A stretch of DNA of 64,000 nucleotides from Galdieria yellowstonensis (Eukaryota; Rhodophyta; Bangiophyceae; Galdieriales; Galdieriaceae). Each line of letters opens with the position of its first letter. Within the stretch, counting starts at the first letter, position 1. The notes beneath the pieces are model-generated. The model was given only the letters and a program-made list of their open reading frames with translations. It was not told where the DNA came from and did not search any database. This document shows, piece after piece, positions 42,592 to 53,617 of the stretch. Made by a program: the position numbers and the translations under genes. Location: the NCBI GenBank assembly GCA_026122205.1, contig JANCYU010000038.1:124001-188000 (forward strand), read 5' to 3'.

Positions 42592-43423
42592 ATGGATCAA
42601 ATAGACCCTCAAGTCGTTCCTCTGTTCCGAGGCTTATCTTTGGAACAAGTATATGAAAAAGGCCGAGAAATACAAAGAAAGGCTTTGGAAAGAGAATTTA
42701 ATTATCGGTGAGTAGTTTCTTCTCTTTATTACGGAGGATGTTAGTAACTTGAACAGCTGTGTCGAAGGTTTCTACTTTCTGAGGATAGGACTGCGAAAAA
42801 ACCCTCTATTTGAGCTCGTACAACAAGCAAAGGATTTAAAAGAATGTTGTGTATTGGAAATAGGTTGTGCTTTTGGAGTGGATGGTCGTGACTTGGTGCT
42901 GATGCAAGGAGTAAAACCTGAAAACTATTTAGGAGTAGATGTCTCATCGGCCTTTATTGAGTTGGGTTTTGAGCTTTTTGAAGACAAGGAAAAGTTGGAA
43001 AACTTGTTTGTTGTAAAAAACGTAGCTGATGAGGATTTTTGTTCTTTTGTAAAGTCGAAATTGAAGAGAGTGGATATCGTGGTTGCCACTTTGGTATTGC
43101 ACGTGATTCCAAAAGAGAACCAAGATTTTGTTCGTAAAGTATATCAACTAGTAGAACCTTATCAAGGTATATTTATAGGAGAGACTATGGGAATAGATTT
43201 GCCTGATGAACAGCCTTTTTATTTCGAACGACATGGTAGCCCAAGAATTTGTCATACCAGCAGGTCACTTACCAAAATGTTGAAAGAAGCTGGTTTCAAA
43301 AAGGTGGAAACTACTTTTTTGTCTCGTTGGACGAGAGGTGGCGAAGGTGTAAGTGCAACTAGCAAGGATGATGAAGATAAAGTCAAGAACCGCGCGCGTT
43401 TGGCATTTGTTGCTTTTGTTTGA
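42592..43423 (+). CDS. Class I SAM-dependent methyltransferase, two exons
   Basis: About 260 residues. Exon 1 42592-42707 (MDQIDPQVVPLFRGLSLEQV), exon 2 42757-43423; the join restores CG/C as Arg before CVEGFYFLRI. Motif I is VLEIGCAFGVDGRDL; the acidic residue after strand 2 is in YLGVDVSSAF; motif IV region is DIVVATLVLHVIPKENQDF; and the C-terminal half ends with a Lys/Arg-rich tail. The fold is clear, but the substrate is not recognisable; possibilities are a small molecule, protein or RNA target. Tandem with a second methyltransferase that looks unrelated in sequence. Confidence 0.75.
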
Positions 43424-43509
43424 TCGTGTTGTCGTTGTTGTTTGGAAGAATAAAAAATGGCGCCTTTTTTTGTGGAAAGAAAAAATGAAACAAGTTTCCG
43501 TCTTCTCAC

Positions 43510-44515
43510 ATGGGCGAAAGAACCGCAAAAGCTCAGGGCAAAGCGATGAATATATGGGGAGATCGTGCTGCCAAAGTGCTGAGAGAAGCTCAGTATCCAG
43601 ATACTTGGCCTTATACGGAAGAAGACTTTTCCAGACTTGACGAAAGCAACGATCAATTATTTTATTCTCAACCTAGATTGGTTTATCATATTGATGAGTT
43701 TGCTATAAGAGCACTCACGAAATTTTACAAAAACAACTTTGTTCCTGCTGCTGATATTTTAGACGTGTGAGCACTGTTCCTTGTCTCTTTGATAGAGAAC
43801 GTCTGATAATTGCCTTGGATTTTTCAGTTGCTCAAGCTGGGTTTCACATTTCCCTGAGGAGTACAAGGCAGGTTTTGTGGCTGGAATAGGATTGAACGAG
43901 TTGGAATTGTCAAAGAATTCCAGACTTGATGTAAGTATCTATTATTATGGACCATTGGAATGATTTTTTTCTTTTGAAAATAGGAATATCATGTGATTGA
44001 TTTGCAGGAGAATCCAACATTTCCCTATCCAAATGATAGATTCGATATTGTGACTATGGTAGTTAGTGTAGACTATTTAATCAAACCGCTACAAGTATTT
44101 CGAGAAATAGGAAGAGTGCTTCGACCTGGAGGAACAGCATATATAAGTTTCAGTAACCGGTACGTTTCGAATGCCAGGAATGCGTTTGTTTCATGTGTTT
44201 TTAGTTGTTTTCCTACAAAGGCAGTTTCCATATGGTTAGCAAGCAATGATATGGTAAGTTGGAGAATGACGAAGAATGTTCATAAAAGTATTTTATAGCA
44301 ACGAGTATATATTGTTGGAAGTTTTTTCCATTATAGGCAAGTAACTTATATATAGATGGAAAGCACGAATATAACCTAGCACTAGTGGAATGTTTACTAC
44401 TCCAAGAGCGTACGACTTGAGTCCCAATTTTGGTATCACAGGTAACTGCCCAAAGTACTCTGTTGTAAAACTAAAACAACATGTTAGATCCTCTTTATAT
44501 GGTAACTGCAAATAA
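43510..44515 (+). CDS. Methyltransferase type 11 family protein, multi-exon, GC-AG last intron
   Basis: A second class I methyltransferase, resembling a plant family of unknown substrate. Exon 1 from ATG 43510 gives MGERTAKAQGKAMNIWGDRA and a PRLVYHIDEFAIRALTKFY block. Later exons give ILDVCSSWVSHFP (motif I region), GLNELELSKNSRLD, VIDLQENPTFPYPNDRFDIV, VSVDYLIKPLQVFREIGRVL and RPGGTAYISFSNR, then QRVYIVGSFFHY. Reaching the conserved end (FTTPRAYDLSPN, as in plant FEPPxAxDISPN) requires an intron 44337-44379 with GC donor (AG/GCAAGT) and TAG acceptor. The protein ends at TAA 44515. A GGCGCC lies 46 bases before the ATG. Confidence 0.8.
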
Positions 44516-44530
44516 AAAAAGTTGAGCTCA

Positions 44531-46458
44531 TTAAGAGGCAGTGATTTCTTTGGCCTTGGTTTCTTCGTTTGATTTCTTATGAATATCGTCTTCAATTTGT
44601 CCTAAACGTGCAAACATATTTCCAAATAACCTGCGATCCTTTGCATCTTGTTCGGCCTTAACTTGGCGAAGTTCGCGCATCTTTTTCTTCAATGCTACAT
44701 TGGAAGGATCCAACTCCAAGGCGCGTTTCAAATCTTTCTCTGCTAACAACACTTCCGACATGCGTAAATATGCAGAGGCTCTTCTAAACAGTGCCTAACA
44801 CAAGAGAGAAGAAATCAGATGACATACAAACATCTTTCCAATGACACCAACCAACCTTTACATTTATGGAATCCAACTCCAATCCCTTGTTACATTGTTT
44901 CAATACACCGTTCGGATTGCCAAGCTTTTCTTCACAAGCTGCAAGATTCAAGTATGTCTGCAACAGAATGGATTTTCCTTGTTGCTTTTGTCCCGTATTG
45001 AGGTCCGACTTGTTACGCACATCAAACTCCAAATCGCTTATCACTTTTTCATACTTCCTAAATAATAAGGATGAGTATTCACCGACAAAGACAATGCGAA
45101 ACAACATACTTCTTCGCAAGTTTATATCTACCAGACTTGAACAACTCATTGCCCTTTTCTTTAATGCGCATCGAGTTTTCAATCTTCTCTTCCTTGGACA
45201 AGTTCCAAGACTCTTTCGCTCTTTCAAATGAAACCAGTTCCAATTCTACTTGAACTGTAGCATCTCTTGAAACACCTGGTGGAGCCTCCATTCCAGCTCC
45301 CTGATAGGCATAATTAGGTGAAATAGTCACAATCGCCTTTTCTCCTTTCTTCATTGTTTCCAAGGCTAAATCAACACCTTCCATCACCACACCATCTCCA
45401 ACAATAAGCTCAAAATTGGTTTTTTCTTCGATTATCTTTTGCGATTCGGAATCTTTTATAATCATATTTACGATAGCTTTGGTTTCATCCGAAGGTTTCT
45501 CCCAGCCTTCTCCTTCTTTGATAGTTTTCTTCACAACTCCACCATCTTTAGATACATCTTCTACTTTGTTCCAACGAACCAATTCCAACTCATATTCTAA
45601 ACTCTCGATATCGCTGGGCACTTGAAATGGTAATCCAGGTACTCTAATGCGGTCATCTTTGCACACAAGTCGAACCTTGGATGACTTTTTCATATCTTTG
45701 ATAGCCTAAACAATTGCTTGTCAAATATCCCGTACATAAATGCAAGGCAACTCCAATACCTTTTCCAAAAACTCAGCAATCTGGTGTTCACCTATGATGA
45801 ACGACATTTCGTGTTGTTCCCATAAAATTCGATTGTCGCCAGTTTTCGCCTTGATGTTTACAAATACTTCAGACTTGGCCTGTGGACGTTCCCAGCCAGT
45901 TCCTTCTTCCAAGATATACTTTATAACTTTGCCATCACCAAACATATCCTTCACACTAGTCCAATCGACAAGTTCCATTTCGAACACCAAGGTTGCATTC
46001 CCTTCATAGCAGCATTCCTAATTCACCACCTTGCGAATAAACTCGACAAAATAACATGACATACCTGGTATTTTAGGAGGCATTCCACTCTCTCCATACC
46101 CATATTCTGGTTTGATAGTAACTTTCGCCTTTTCGCCTTTCTTCATAGTGGCCACAGCTACATCCCAACCCTTGATAACCTGACCACTACCCAACGTAAA
46201 CTTCAAAGGCTCTCCTCTATCGTAACTACTATCGAAAACTTCTTCGGCATCTTGTAGTCTGCCAATATAATGTACTCGTACTTCATCTCCCTTTTCTGGT
46301 CGTTTATAACCTTCACCTTGCTTCAAGATAACCTTTTCTACTCCTCCATCACTAGTCAAGTTCCCTTCATATTTGGTACTGACGGGTGTCTCGTCGTCTT
46401 CAGACATGTCCTCGTCAAACATAGGAGGACTAGTATCCATCATTTCATCATCTGACAT
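44531..46458 (-). CDS. FKBP-type immunophilin with three FKBP domains and TPRs
   Basis: A peptidyl-prolyl isomerase and Hsp90-binding co-chaperone of the plant ROF1/FKBP62 type. ATG 46458 opens an acidic N-terminus (MSDDEMMDTSPPMFDEDMSE). Domain 1 keeps the FK506-site residues (VHYIGRL, FDSSYDRGEPLKFTLGSG, VIKGWD, YGYGESG) and is likely active. Domain 2 (ILEEGTGWERPQ, EFLEKVLEL) and domain 3 (IKEGEGWEKPSDETKAIVNM, MKKGEKAIVTISPNYAY) look degraded and probably structural. The C-terminal TPRs follow: RIKEKGNELFKSGRYKLAKK, LNLAACEEKLGNPNGVLKQC and EKDLKRALELDPSN. The tail is Lys/Glu-rich. Six or so exons. The first intron removes the end of domain 1. Confidence 0.92.
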
Positions 46459-46623
46459 GCTGACAAGTTGTTTCACTTTTGTCTATCAACCACAATTCCA
46501 AAACAATATAAATTGGAAGACATGCTCTGTGTTTTTCAATATTTTGATCGAAGTTTCCAGAAGTACGCACATTTCCAACGATGGCGCCAAATGTCGCATT
46601 TTTATTTTTCTACATGCAACATA

Positions 46624-47244
46624 TTATTGTTTCCAACGATTGCCACAATTATGACAAGTTACAAAAGTAGTCATAGGTTCATCCGCACTTCTTGTCTGCA
46701 TCTGAAAGAAAGAACACTTGCGCAATCCACACTTCCTACACTGAAACTCTTCCGAAAACGTCTGCGTGTCGACACTTTTCTTTGACTCGCGAATACTTTC
46801 TTTTCTTAGTTGTTCGCGCTCCTTTTTAAGTTCAGGATTGGCCAATTCGTGGGGTGTCATCACAACAAAGTCTTTAGGAAGTATCGTTCTAGATACGATG
46901 GCTTCCCGCAAGCTTGCATTTTTGGTGTCTTTCAAGTTACGATAGAGACTTCGAAAGCGTTCTTGGTATTCCTTTCCTGTTTCGTTATCACAACTAGAGA
47001 ACAGTTCTTCTTCTATTTCTTCGACCGTCACGTGAATGGGTTGTCGGCCTTGGTGGTCTTGCTGCGGTTCAGTGGTAAGAACTTGGTAAAACAGTGTACG
47101 CACTTTATCACGCATCGGTACACCAGTGATGTGAATCTTGGAACCATCTTGTTTCTCTTTTGAATGGTTTTGTTCTTGTTGTTTGACGATGTCACGTTTT
47201 CTTTTATTGCCGGTTTGAGAGGAAACCGCAGAAGGAGCCTCCAT
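46624..47244 (-). CDS. TFIIS-like transcription elongation factor
   Basis: Stimulates RNA cleavage by backtracked RNA polymerase II. From ATG 47244 (MEAPSAVSSQTGNKRKRD) the 206-residue protein has a basic N-terminus, a central TFIIS domain (VRTLFYQVLT.., RFRSLYRNLKDTKNASLREA) and the C-terminal zinc ribbon CRKCGLRKCSFFQMQTRSAD with EPMTTFVTCHNCGNRWK. The catalytic Asp-Glu pair of the ribbon hairpin is in RSADEP. The N-terminal LW/TFIIN domain of typical TFIIS (about 300 residues) is absent; either it is truly short or an upstream exon was not recognised. Single exon. A GGCGCC at 46583-46588 lies just past its stop, on the FKBP side. Confidence 0.88.
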   Translation of the reverse strand: MEAPSAVSSQTGNKRKRDIVKQQEQNHSKEKQDGSKIHITGVPMRDKVRTLFYQVLTTEPQQDHQGRQPIHVTVEEIEEELFSSCDNETGKEYQERFRSLYRNLKDTKNASLREAIVSRTILPKDFVVMTPHELANPELKKEREQLRKESIRESKKSVDTQTFSEEFQCRKCGLRKCSFFQMQTRSADEPMTTFVTCHNCGNRWKQ

Positions 47245-47509
47245 GAAATGGGAAAAAGGCAATTGTGATTGTCGACTTGATGGGTATTGTCGCTCTTCTT
47301 CTTATGGGAAAGGAAGGAGGATGGAAGCGATGGCTTTTCATAGTTGTGTGGTTCACTTTTTGTTTTATGGACTTGTGGTCTCACATTGGTTCTAAATAAA
47401 AGTAGTTTTTGAAGAAAATGCATTCATGTTTACAATAAAAGATGACATCGTATGATTGAAAGAGTACAACTGCATCATATTTCATGGGCCATACTCCAAT
47501 TCACCGCTT

Positions 47510-50500
47510 CTAGTTGACACTAGTCATAACAGATAAGGAAGGCACAGAAGAAGCAAAATGTGAAGATGCTGCCAATGGAGGAAAAGGAGGAGGTGGTGGT
47601 GGAGGTGGCGGTGGTAGTTGCGATTCCACGTCATCGTAAATATTACCCGCTTCCAAAATTTCCGAAACTTGCTCCTGAATTTCAAGTCGTTCAAATTTCA
47701 TGCCTGTTTTTCCAAGTATTTTCAAATGGTCAGCTTCATCCCATGCTCTGTAAAAGTCAGCAACAAATTGAGATAAATGCTGAAAGATGGAATGATAACA
47801 ACTTGTGGCGTCCACAGAAGGTAAATACAAAATAACATCTTCCATATGCTCATGCCATTGATGAATCATTGTTCTCAAATGATCCATTGTCTTTTGTGCT
47901 TCATCCTCATACCAAGGCTTCATTACTTGACCGAATGGCATGGAAGACGCATCTTCCAGACTTGCACAAATCTCCTCATAAAGTTGTTGCATATCTAACC
48001 AAAAAACAAAGCATTAGTAAAGCCTTTTGTAAAGCTCAAACAGAGTCTCACCATGTTCTAAGCCTTCAAACTGTGCCAATACATTGTCACTATCCAGAGA
48101 TGCACATGCTCTCAAGGAGGCAAGTTGCTCTGAGAGTAACACTGCTTGTGACCCCTTTTTCTTCAAAATACTAACCATATAGTTGAGCAAGGTAACACGA
48201 GAAAATTTCGAGGAACGGATTGTATGAAAGCCATTAATGTCTTCAATGGAATAACCCTTGGCGTTTCCTTGAGGGTGCTGTGCATTGAGAACATTTCCAA
48301 TAGATAAACTCAAGGAGGCAATTTCCTTGAGAGCATCGCTTTGACAGATTTCTTTGGCGCCTTGTATCAGCATTTCTAAATCGCGCAAGACTTTTCCACT
48401 GGTTTCTTGAAAAGTCAGCTTAAAGAGGATACTTTGAACTTTTTGATGACATCGAGGTACTTGACACAAGGTAATGAGAAACTTCTCCGGAGGTGAAAGA
48501 GTAGCAATATCTAGACTTTTGGCTTTTTCCAAAAGCTGCTGCTGATCGTCGGTAGAAGGAATCAGGCCTGCTAAGAGAGGCAAAAATTCGTCCATCTTCG
48601 TGGCAGAAGAGCATTCTCCATTTAGAATAAAGTTTTTCACTTTGTCACTTGTAATGTTACGAAATCTTCCCATCAGAATCTCCAGGTTCCTTGCATATTT
48701 TTCATCAATCAAAGATATTTTTGGTGCATCGAGATCGGTCGAGTTGTTTGGAGCTGCACAACTGACAGGTTCTGCATGTAGTTGGAATATCGCTTTCACT
48801 TCACTCTCATCAACTTTCCAAGCGATGGCTGATTGTACCTCCTGCCAAATGGAGCCTTTTAGACGGTTCATAGGAACCTTGTGCCAGTGAACTCTTCTGG
48901 TTGTCACGCTTTCCATGGATTGGATGTTACTCATTTCACTCTCCAGTGACTTTTCTTCTAAATTTTTGGTTGTTGCATGGACGCTAGTCGTGTCATGAAC
49001 AACTGTGCATTGCTTTTTAGCAAATGAGGATATATAGGAGTCATTTATGCATGGCGCTGGCTTTTGCGGCTTGATGAACGGAACGGTTGTATTCGCCACT
49101 GTTGGATCACTCGAAAGTATGCCTTCATTATTTTCATCCATATTGATGCGGGAATTTTCAGGATTCTCCTCTTCGTTCGCCATGGCTGGCGACTGTACTG
49201 ACTCATGAGAGACTGTTGCATGCTCCACAAAGTTGGTGGGAGTTCCATTTTCTATCTGTTCCTTTGGAGGATAGCCTTCGATAGTTTCCACATTTCTATT
49301 ATGTTCCGAGTTCTCGAACAATTTTTTCATGCCATGAAACTTGAATAACTGCAATTTCTTTGAAGGCAACTCACAGGAAAAGGAATGCAGCCTTGAGCCA
49401 ATGATATGAATTGCTCGAAATGCTCTTATGGTCATGACCAATTCTTCTCTTTCGGCATTGGTTTTGGTAAATATTTGAAAAGTCCTGCCATTTTTGAAAG
49501 CAATAAGGAAACACTTTGCTGTTTCATCGTTGATTGACTTGGACTCTTGATCTATTCGCACCCAATCCAACTGAGATAGCAAAAATTTACCCAGTGTTCT
49601 AGCAAATATTGATTTGCTTAGAATGAAGATTTTTTCACTCGTCACTTTGAAAAGACAATGTCTTTGCTGACTCAGTCGACCATTGCTGTCTACAACGTTA
49701 TTATTGGTATTTTCCACAAGTCTGACATTCACCCAATACTGTCCAAACTCTTGTAAAATGTTCTGTTCCAGTTGTGCTCTCATATGTTCCGATAAAATGA
49801 CAGGTGAAGCCAGTTCCAAAAATACTGTTTTGGTCTCTTGACTATTTTGTGACTGTCTCCATGAAATCTTGGCCAAGAGTTGCTGACCAATATCGTCCGC
49901 TGTCACTACCCTCCGATGACAAACTGCTCCTGGAATAGGTTCGATGCTGTCATCCGTAGACAGAGGCAACTTTCTGTACCATTGTACTTGTACCTAAAGA
50001 ATACCAGTCAGTCAAGTTTGTAGGAGATATATCGATAACCATGCAAGCATAAATGCATACCATTTCTCTGTCCCATTGAATCCAGCCTCGTACACGTGCT
50101 TCTGTGCCAATCTTTGCCGAGCCAATCATCTCCAAACCCTCCAAAATACTGTCAATATTCTCTTGTCGGCCTAATTCCATATCTTGAAGGGATCTTCGAA
50201 TCTGTGCTACCAGTTTTCTACTTTGATAAGCTCTCCATATGGCTGAGATGGTTGTTGTAAATGAATATTGGAAAGGAGAAGCAAAATGGAGTGTTCCTAC
50301 CTTGAATTCGACGAGCAGCCTGATCTCTAATCAAAATGCGTTAGTAAATTCACTCGCTAAAAACGTGTACATACTTATCCGCATTGTTGGAAAGCATTTC
50401 AAATTTCTCATTGAGTTGATTTTTCATTTTGATCTCTTCTGCTTCGAGTTGAAGGAACCTGGTTGAAATTCCTTTAGAAATGCAGCTTGCCGTGGTCGAA

Positions 50501-51481
50501 CGCGATCGTACCTTTTTGTCCTAAGCAGCACATTCCACCAAGCATTGCAAGTCTCCTTGTTTTGGAATGCGATATCGAATGAACAATGGTTTGCAGTTAC
50601 TTTAATCACGGTTGACTTTTGTCTGATTGTTTCACTTATCAGCACCATTTCTATTTCTAATCATTTCCAAACAGACCTTTTCAGAAAAAAATTTAATATT
50701 GCAATCATTTCTTCTGGTCTTGAATGGATCGTGTCCTGCGTCTCAAAAATGCATAGCAAGTGTTCCTTCAATTGAATATAGCGCGTAACGTAGGAAGAAT
50801 GATTAGGATATTTTATGGACACCATAGTAGTCTTGATGTGCTGGGATGCATCTTCCAACAGGTATTTGGCGACATAGAGCCTAGAGCATGGTTTGAGTTT
50901 GCATATAAAGGATAATCCATTGCATTCCACCTTCTTCTTATTCCATTTAAAAGCTTTTCCTGCTGACTATTCAAAGATATTTCCGTGCTATCCGAGGATG
51001 GATTGAAGCAGGAAGCAGAGTTTGTTTGAACAATTCTTGCAACAACACCAGCATCCACTTTCTCCTTCTTCACCTGGCTTCTTTGAGATGAAGTACCAGT
51101 CATTGCTTCTCCGAACAACAGCGGATATAAGCCATCATTTTCCAGTGCTTGTTCTAGCTGTTTTCTAAAGATGAGCCTCTCTTCCCAAACCAACTAGCAT
51201 AGTAGAAACATTCATTGAGATATGACGAGCAACAAATAGTAAAATGCAAAACCAACACATGGTATTTGTACTTTGCCGTGCAAACTTTCCAAGTCATCTC
51301 TTGCTTTTCTGTTTAAAAACACGTCCACTTTTTCATAGGCAATTTTAGAGGTATCCAACCATTGCTACATGCTTATATGAGATGCACTCAAGTAGTTGAG
51401 ATGTTGACTTACGATAATTCTTTGTCCCAGAAGAAACGTAGAAGGAATGGCGCCACTGGAAGAAAAGTATAAAATTTTCAT
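47510..51481 (-). CDS. Formin with N-terminal PH-like domain, FH2 domain and C-terminal poly-proline
   Basis: An actin nucleator and elongator. N-terminal exons (start taken at ATG 51481, MKILYFSSSGAIPSTF) lead through short introns to a PH-like domain: TTMVSIKYPNHSSYVTRYIQ, HLLCIFETQDTIHSRPEEM, and the end CSFDIAFQNKETCNAWWNVL with the invariant Trp. The large exon 48014-49969 contains a linker and the FH2 domain: VRRVHWHKVPMNRLKGSIWQ (the WxxxP lasso), IDEKYARNLEILMGRFR, LCQVPRCHQKVQSILFKLTF, and GNVLNAQHPQGNAKGYSIED (the GNxLN-G-A-GF block). The last exon (47510-47992) carries the end of FH2 and then LPPPPPPPPPPFPP (coded near 47588-47620) followed by a short tail. Poly-proline is normally the FH1 module before FH2; no comparable tract is seen before FH2 here. 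Several small exons in 50000-51300 are approximate. Confidence 0.85.
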
Positions 51482-51966
51482 ATCCAAACACGAAATGGAA
51501 ACAATTTGTTTGCTTTTGGAGGGAATTGCCAGAGAAAAAAAAGTATTTCTTTTTGGCGCCAAAGAAATGGCGCAATTTTTCGGGATCGAGGCGCCCCAAA
51601 TTGCAAAACAATCAGCGTGAAGCTTGTGTAACAGTGATGTTATCCAGCCTTTTCATCCTGTCGTATCTATTAACGTAAAAGAGTTGCTACTTTATGAGGA
51701 ACAGTGAAGGAAACTCTAGCTATTGACATTATCTGAAATTTCTACTCGTGTGTCTCTCTTGAAATGCATATGTGCAATGTCACTCGCCAAAAACTTTGAA
51801 CTTTTCATCTCAACAGGAAAGCAAACTGGCCACTCGATTGCAGAAACTATCTGTCTCCAACTACCGACAGCCTCGTCTCCATTCTGTGTTCCAAGGATAT
51901 CAGTCGACAACACAAGCAATTTTACACAAATCCACTCGCAAGTTGAAACAGTCAGTATAGCATTTT
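51482..51966. other. Intergenic region with E2F-like GGCGC cluster
   Basis: About 485 bases upstream of the formin gene and downstream (minus sense) of the unrecognised 51967 gene. GGCGCC at 51555-51560 is preceded by TTTT, and ATGGCGC follows at 51568, both within 90 bases of the formin ATG. Short frames on the plus strand near 51723-51977 show no family features. Confidence 0.45.
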
Positions 51967-53310
51967 TTATTCACTAGACAACCACATTTTTACAATTTGA
52001 TTTCTTTCCACATTCCATGTTTCTTGATGACGAACAATTTTTCCATCCAAGTCTATTGTCATAGTGTTTCTACTCAGATACTGCACTCTTCCACCCAAGA
52101 AACGGCCTTTGCCATATACACGATACAGTGCTATCACTGTCTCTGGATTTGGGTGAACCACACTCACTAAACTACAGTCCACACGTTCAAATAACACTTT
52201 TGTAAGTAGGCGAATACTCTGATGAACTTTTTGTACAGCAGAAATTCCAAATGCGATAACAAAGGGGTTTTCCAACTCTACAAACTCTGAATAAATGTCA
52301 CTGAGATCCACTGCAGAGGTGAAAAGTCTTGGCATCTGTTCTTTTGACCAATGAATAATCTTATGCACCCGAGCATGATACCATTCTGAGCGTTGAATAT
52401 GTGTTTTCTTTCGAACATAAGCATTTAACAAGTTCTTTTGAATGACGGAAAAATCCAAACTCTCTCCATTACTTAAATGAGTTATGTAGTTAGAGTTATG
52501 CGCTTGATTCGCTTCGCTACGATACAAACGGTTGTCTGCCGTCTTGCTGATAGTTGCTCGAGAAGAGTCCAATACGGATTCCGACCAACGTTCTTGCCAC
52601 CCCGTTATATCCCCATTAGAGTCTAAAGTAAGACGAAGAAATACAACATATTCCAGCTTTCTGTTCTTTACTGCCCAAGTCAAATGAAATCTTGCTACAA
52701 GCTGAGCTTCTTCAGGAGAACAATATTCCAGGTTTTCCATATGTACATCATCAATTCTCATCCACTTTTTGAGAATACCCAAAGAGGAGATAAATAATAA
52801 AAACATAGTCTTAGGAATGCGAATCGAGGATGGAAAACCTATTCGTTCCAACAAAGGATGCGACACAGTTATGTTCCTGGATATTTTGGGCGATAGTTCC
52901 TTCCCAACCTTGAAAGAGTGAGGATAAACGTACAAGTCCCGTAAAATACTCTCCAACTGGCCTTTCAAAAGTTGCTTCTGTAAATAGAAGGTCGACTTTT
53001 CCGGCGTTTGACTTTCTTTTTGCTGCTGCCCTTCAATCTTGGATTGTCTCCAAATTTTCCGAGTATTGTCTTCCACGTAACTCTTCAAGTTGCACATCCA
53101 CGTGCTAAAGTCTTCCAAGACACAATGGAAGAGTTGCCTTTGTGGTCGAAAGTTTTGCTTGTGATTATTCCACCTGTTACACTGTAAGAACGAACCGCTA
53201 GTTGACGGTACGTATGTTCCCCATCTTTTCCCCCATTGAACCGTACTTTTCTTCTTTTGACGACAATTGGTAGTAATAGGCTTAGTTACGGGCACAAATG
53301 AACAAACCAT
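51967..53310 (-). CDS. Unrecognised protein, possibly organelle-targeted, NTF2-like end
   Basis: Not recognised. A single-exon frame of 447 residues from ATG 53310 (MVCSFVPVTKPITTNC). The first about 60 residues are rich in Lys, Ser, Thr, Asn and Trp with few acids, as in transit peptides. The middle has IRIPKTMFLLFISSLGILKK and a WAVKNRKLEYVVFLRLTLDS strand pair with DITGWQERW. The C-terminal third (LSDIYSEFVELENPFVIAFG, SVVHPNPETVIALYRVYGKG, TIDLDGKIVRHQETW) resembles the SnoaL/NTF2-like fold of DUF2358-type plastid proteins, in which a strand ends in a repeated E-x-W. The two DITGWQERW and IVRHQETW blocks suggest two copies of the same fold. The domain idea is inference from pattern only. 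Confidence 0.6.
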   Translation of the reverse strand: MVCSFVPVTKPITTNCRQKKKSTVQWGKRWGTYVPSTSGSFLQCNRWNNHKQNFRPQRQLFHCVLEDFSTWMCNLKSYVEDNTRKIWRQSKIEGQQQKESQTPEKSTFYLQKQLLKGQLESILRDLYVYPHSFKVGKELSPKISRNITVSHPLLERIGFPSSIRIPKTMFLLFISSLGILKKWMRIDDVHMENLEYCSPEEAQLVARFHLTWAVKNRKLEYVVFLRLTLDSNGDITGWQERWSESVLDSSRATISKTADNRLYRSEANQAHNSNYITHLSNGESLDFSVIQKNLLNAYVRKKTHIQRSEWYHARVHKIIHWSKEQMPRLFTSAVDLSDIYSEFVELENPFVIAFGISAVQKVHQSIRLLTKVLFERVDCSLVSVVHPNPETVIALYRVYGKGRFLGGRVQYLSRNTMTIDLDGKIVRHQETWNVERNQIVKMWLSSE

Positions 53311-53519
53311 ACAAACTGAAAACCACAACCTGTACGCTACCAAAATGGCTACACGAGCAAGCGAGCCCGGAGGAACAATGGAACCTCGGCCCCTTTCATC
53401 TGTTCGAGATGAGATGCGGAGATTGTGTGGCGAATATTCGATGCGTAGAAAAAATGAAAATGAGACGACTTGTCAAAAACACTGCTTATATTTGGATGAA
53501 TAAACGTGCACAAAAATAG
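53298..53519 (+). CDS. Possible small protein overlapping the antisense gene start
   Basis: From ATG 53298 a 73-codon frame reads MNKPYKLKTTTCTLPKWLHE and ends KNTAYIWMNKRAQK. It has a CGDC..C cluster (MRCGDCVANIRC) and a basic C-terminus, suggestive of a small metal-binding or ribosomal-type protein. A second frame from ATG 53346 (MATRASEPGGTMEPRPLSSV, 52 codons) overlaps it. Both overlap or abut the 5' end of the minus-strand gene at 53310, so at most one is likely real, and either could be a leader of the gene that starts at 53618. Confidence 0.25.
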   Translation: MNKPYKLKTTTCTLPKWLHEQASPEEQWNLGPFHLFEMRCGDCVANIRCVEKMKMRRLVKNTAYIWMNKRAQK

Positions 53520-53617
53520 TATTCAAGAATATGTTGAGTATACAAGGTATTTTATAACGCATAACTCAAGTTCCTACTGAGTGTTGTATAGTTTTGCAAG
53601 TATGGACGAATGAGCGT

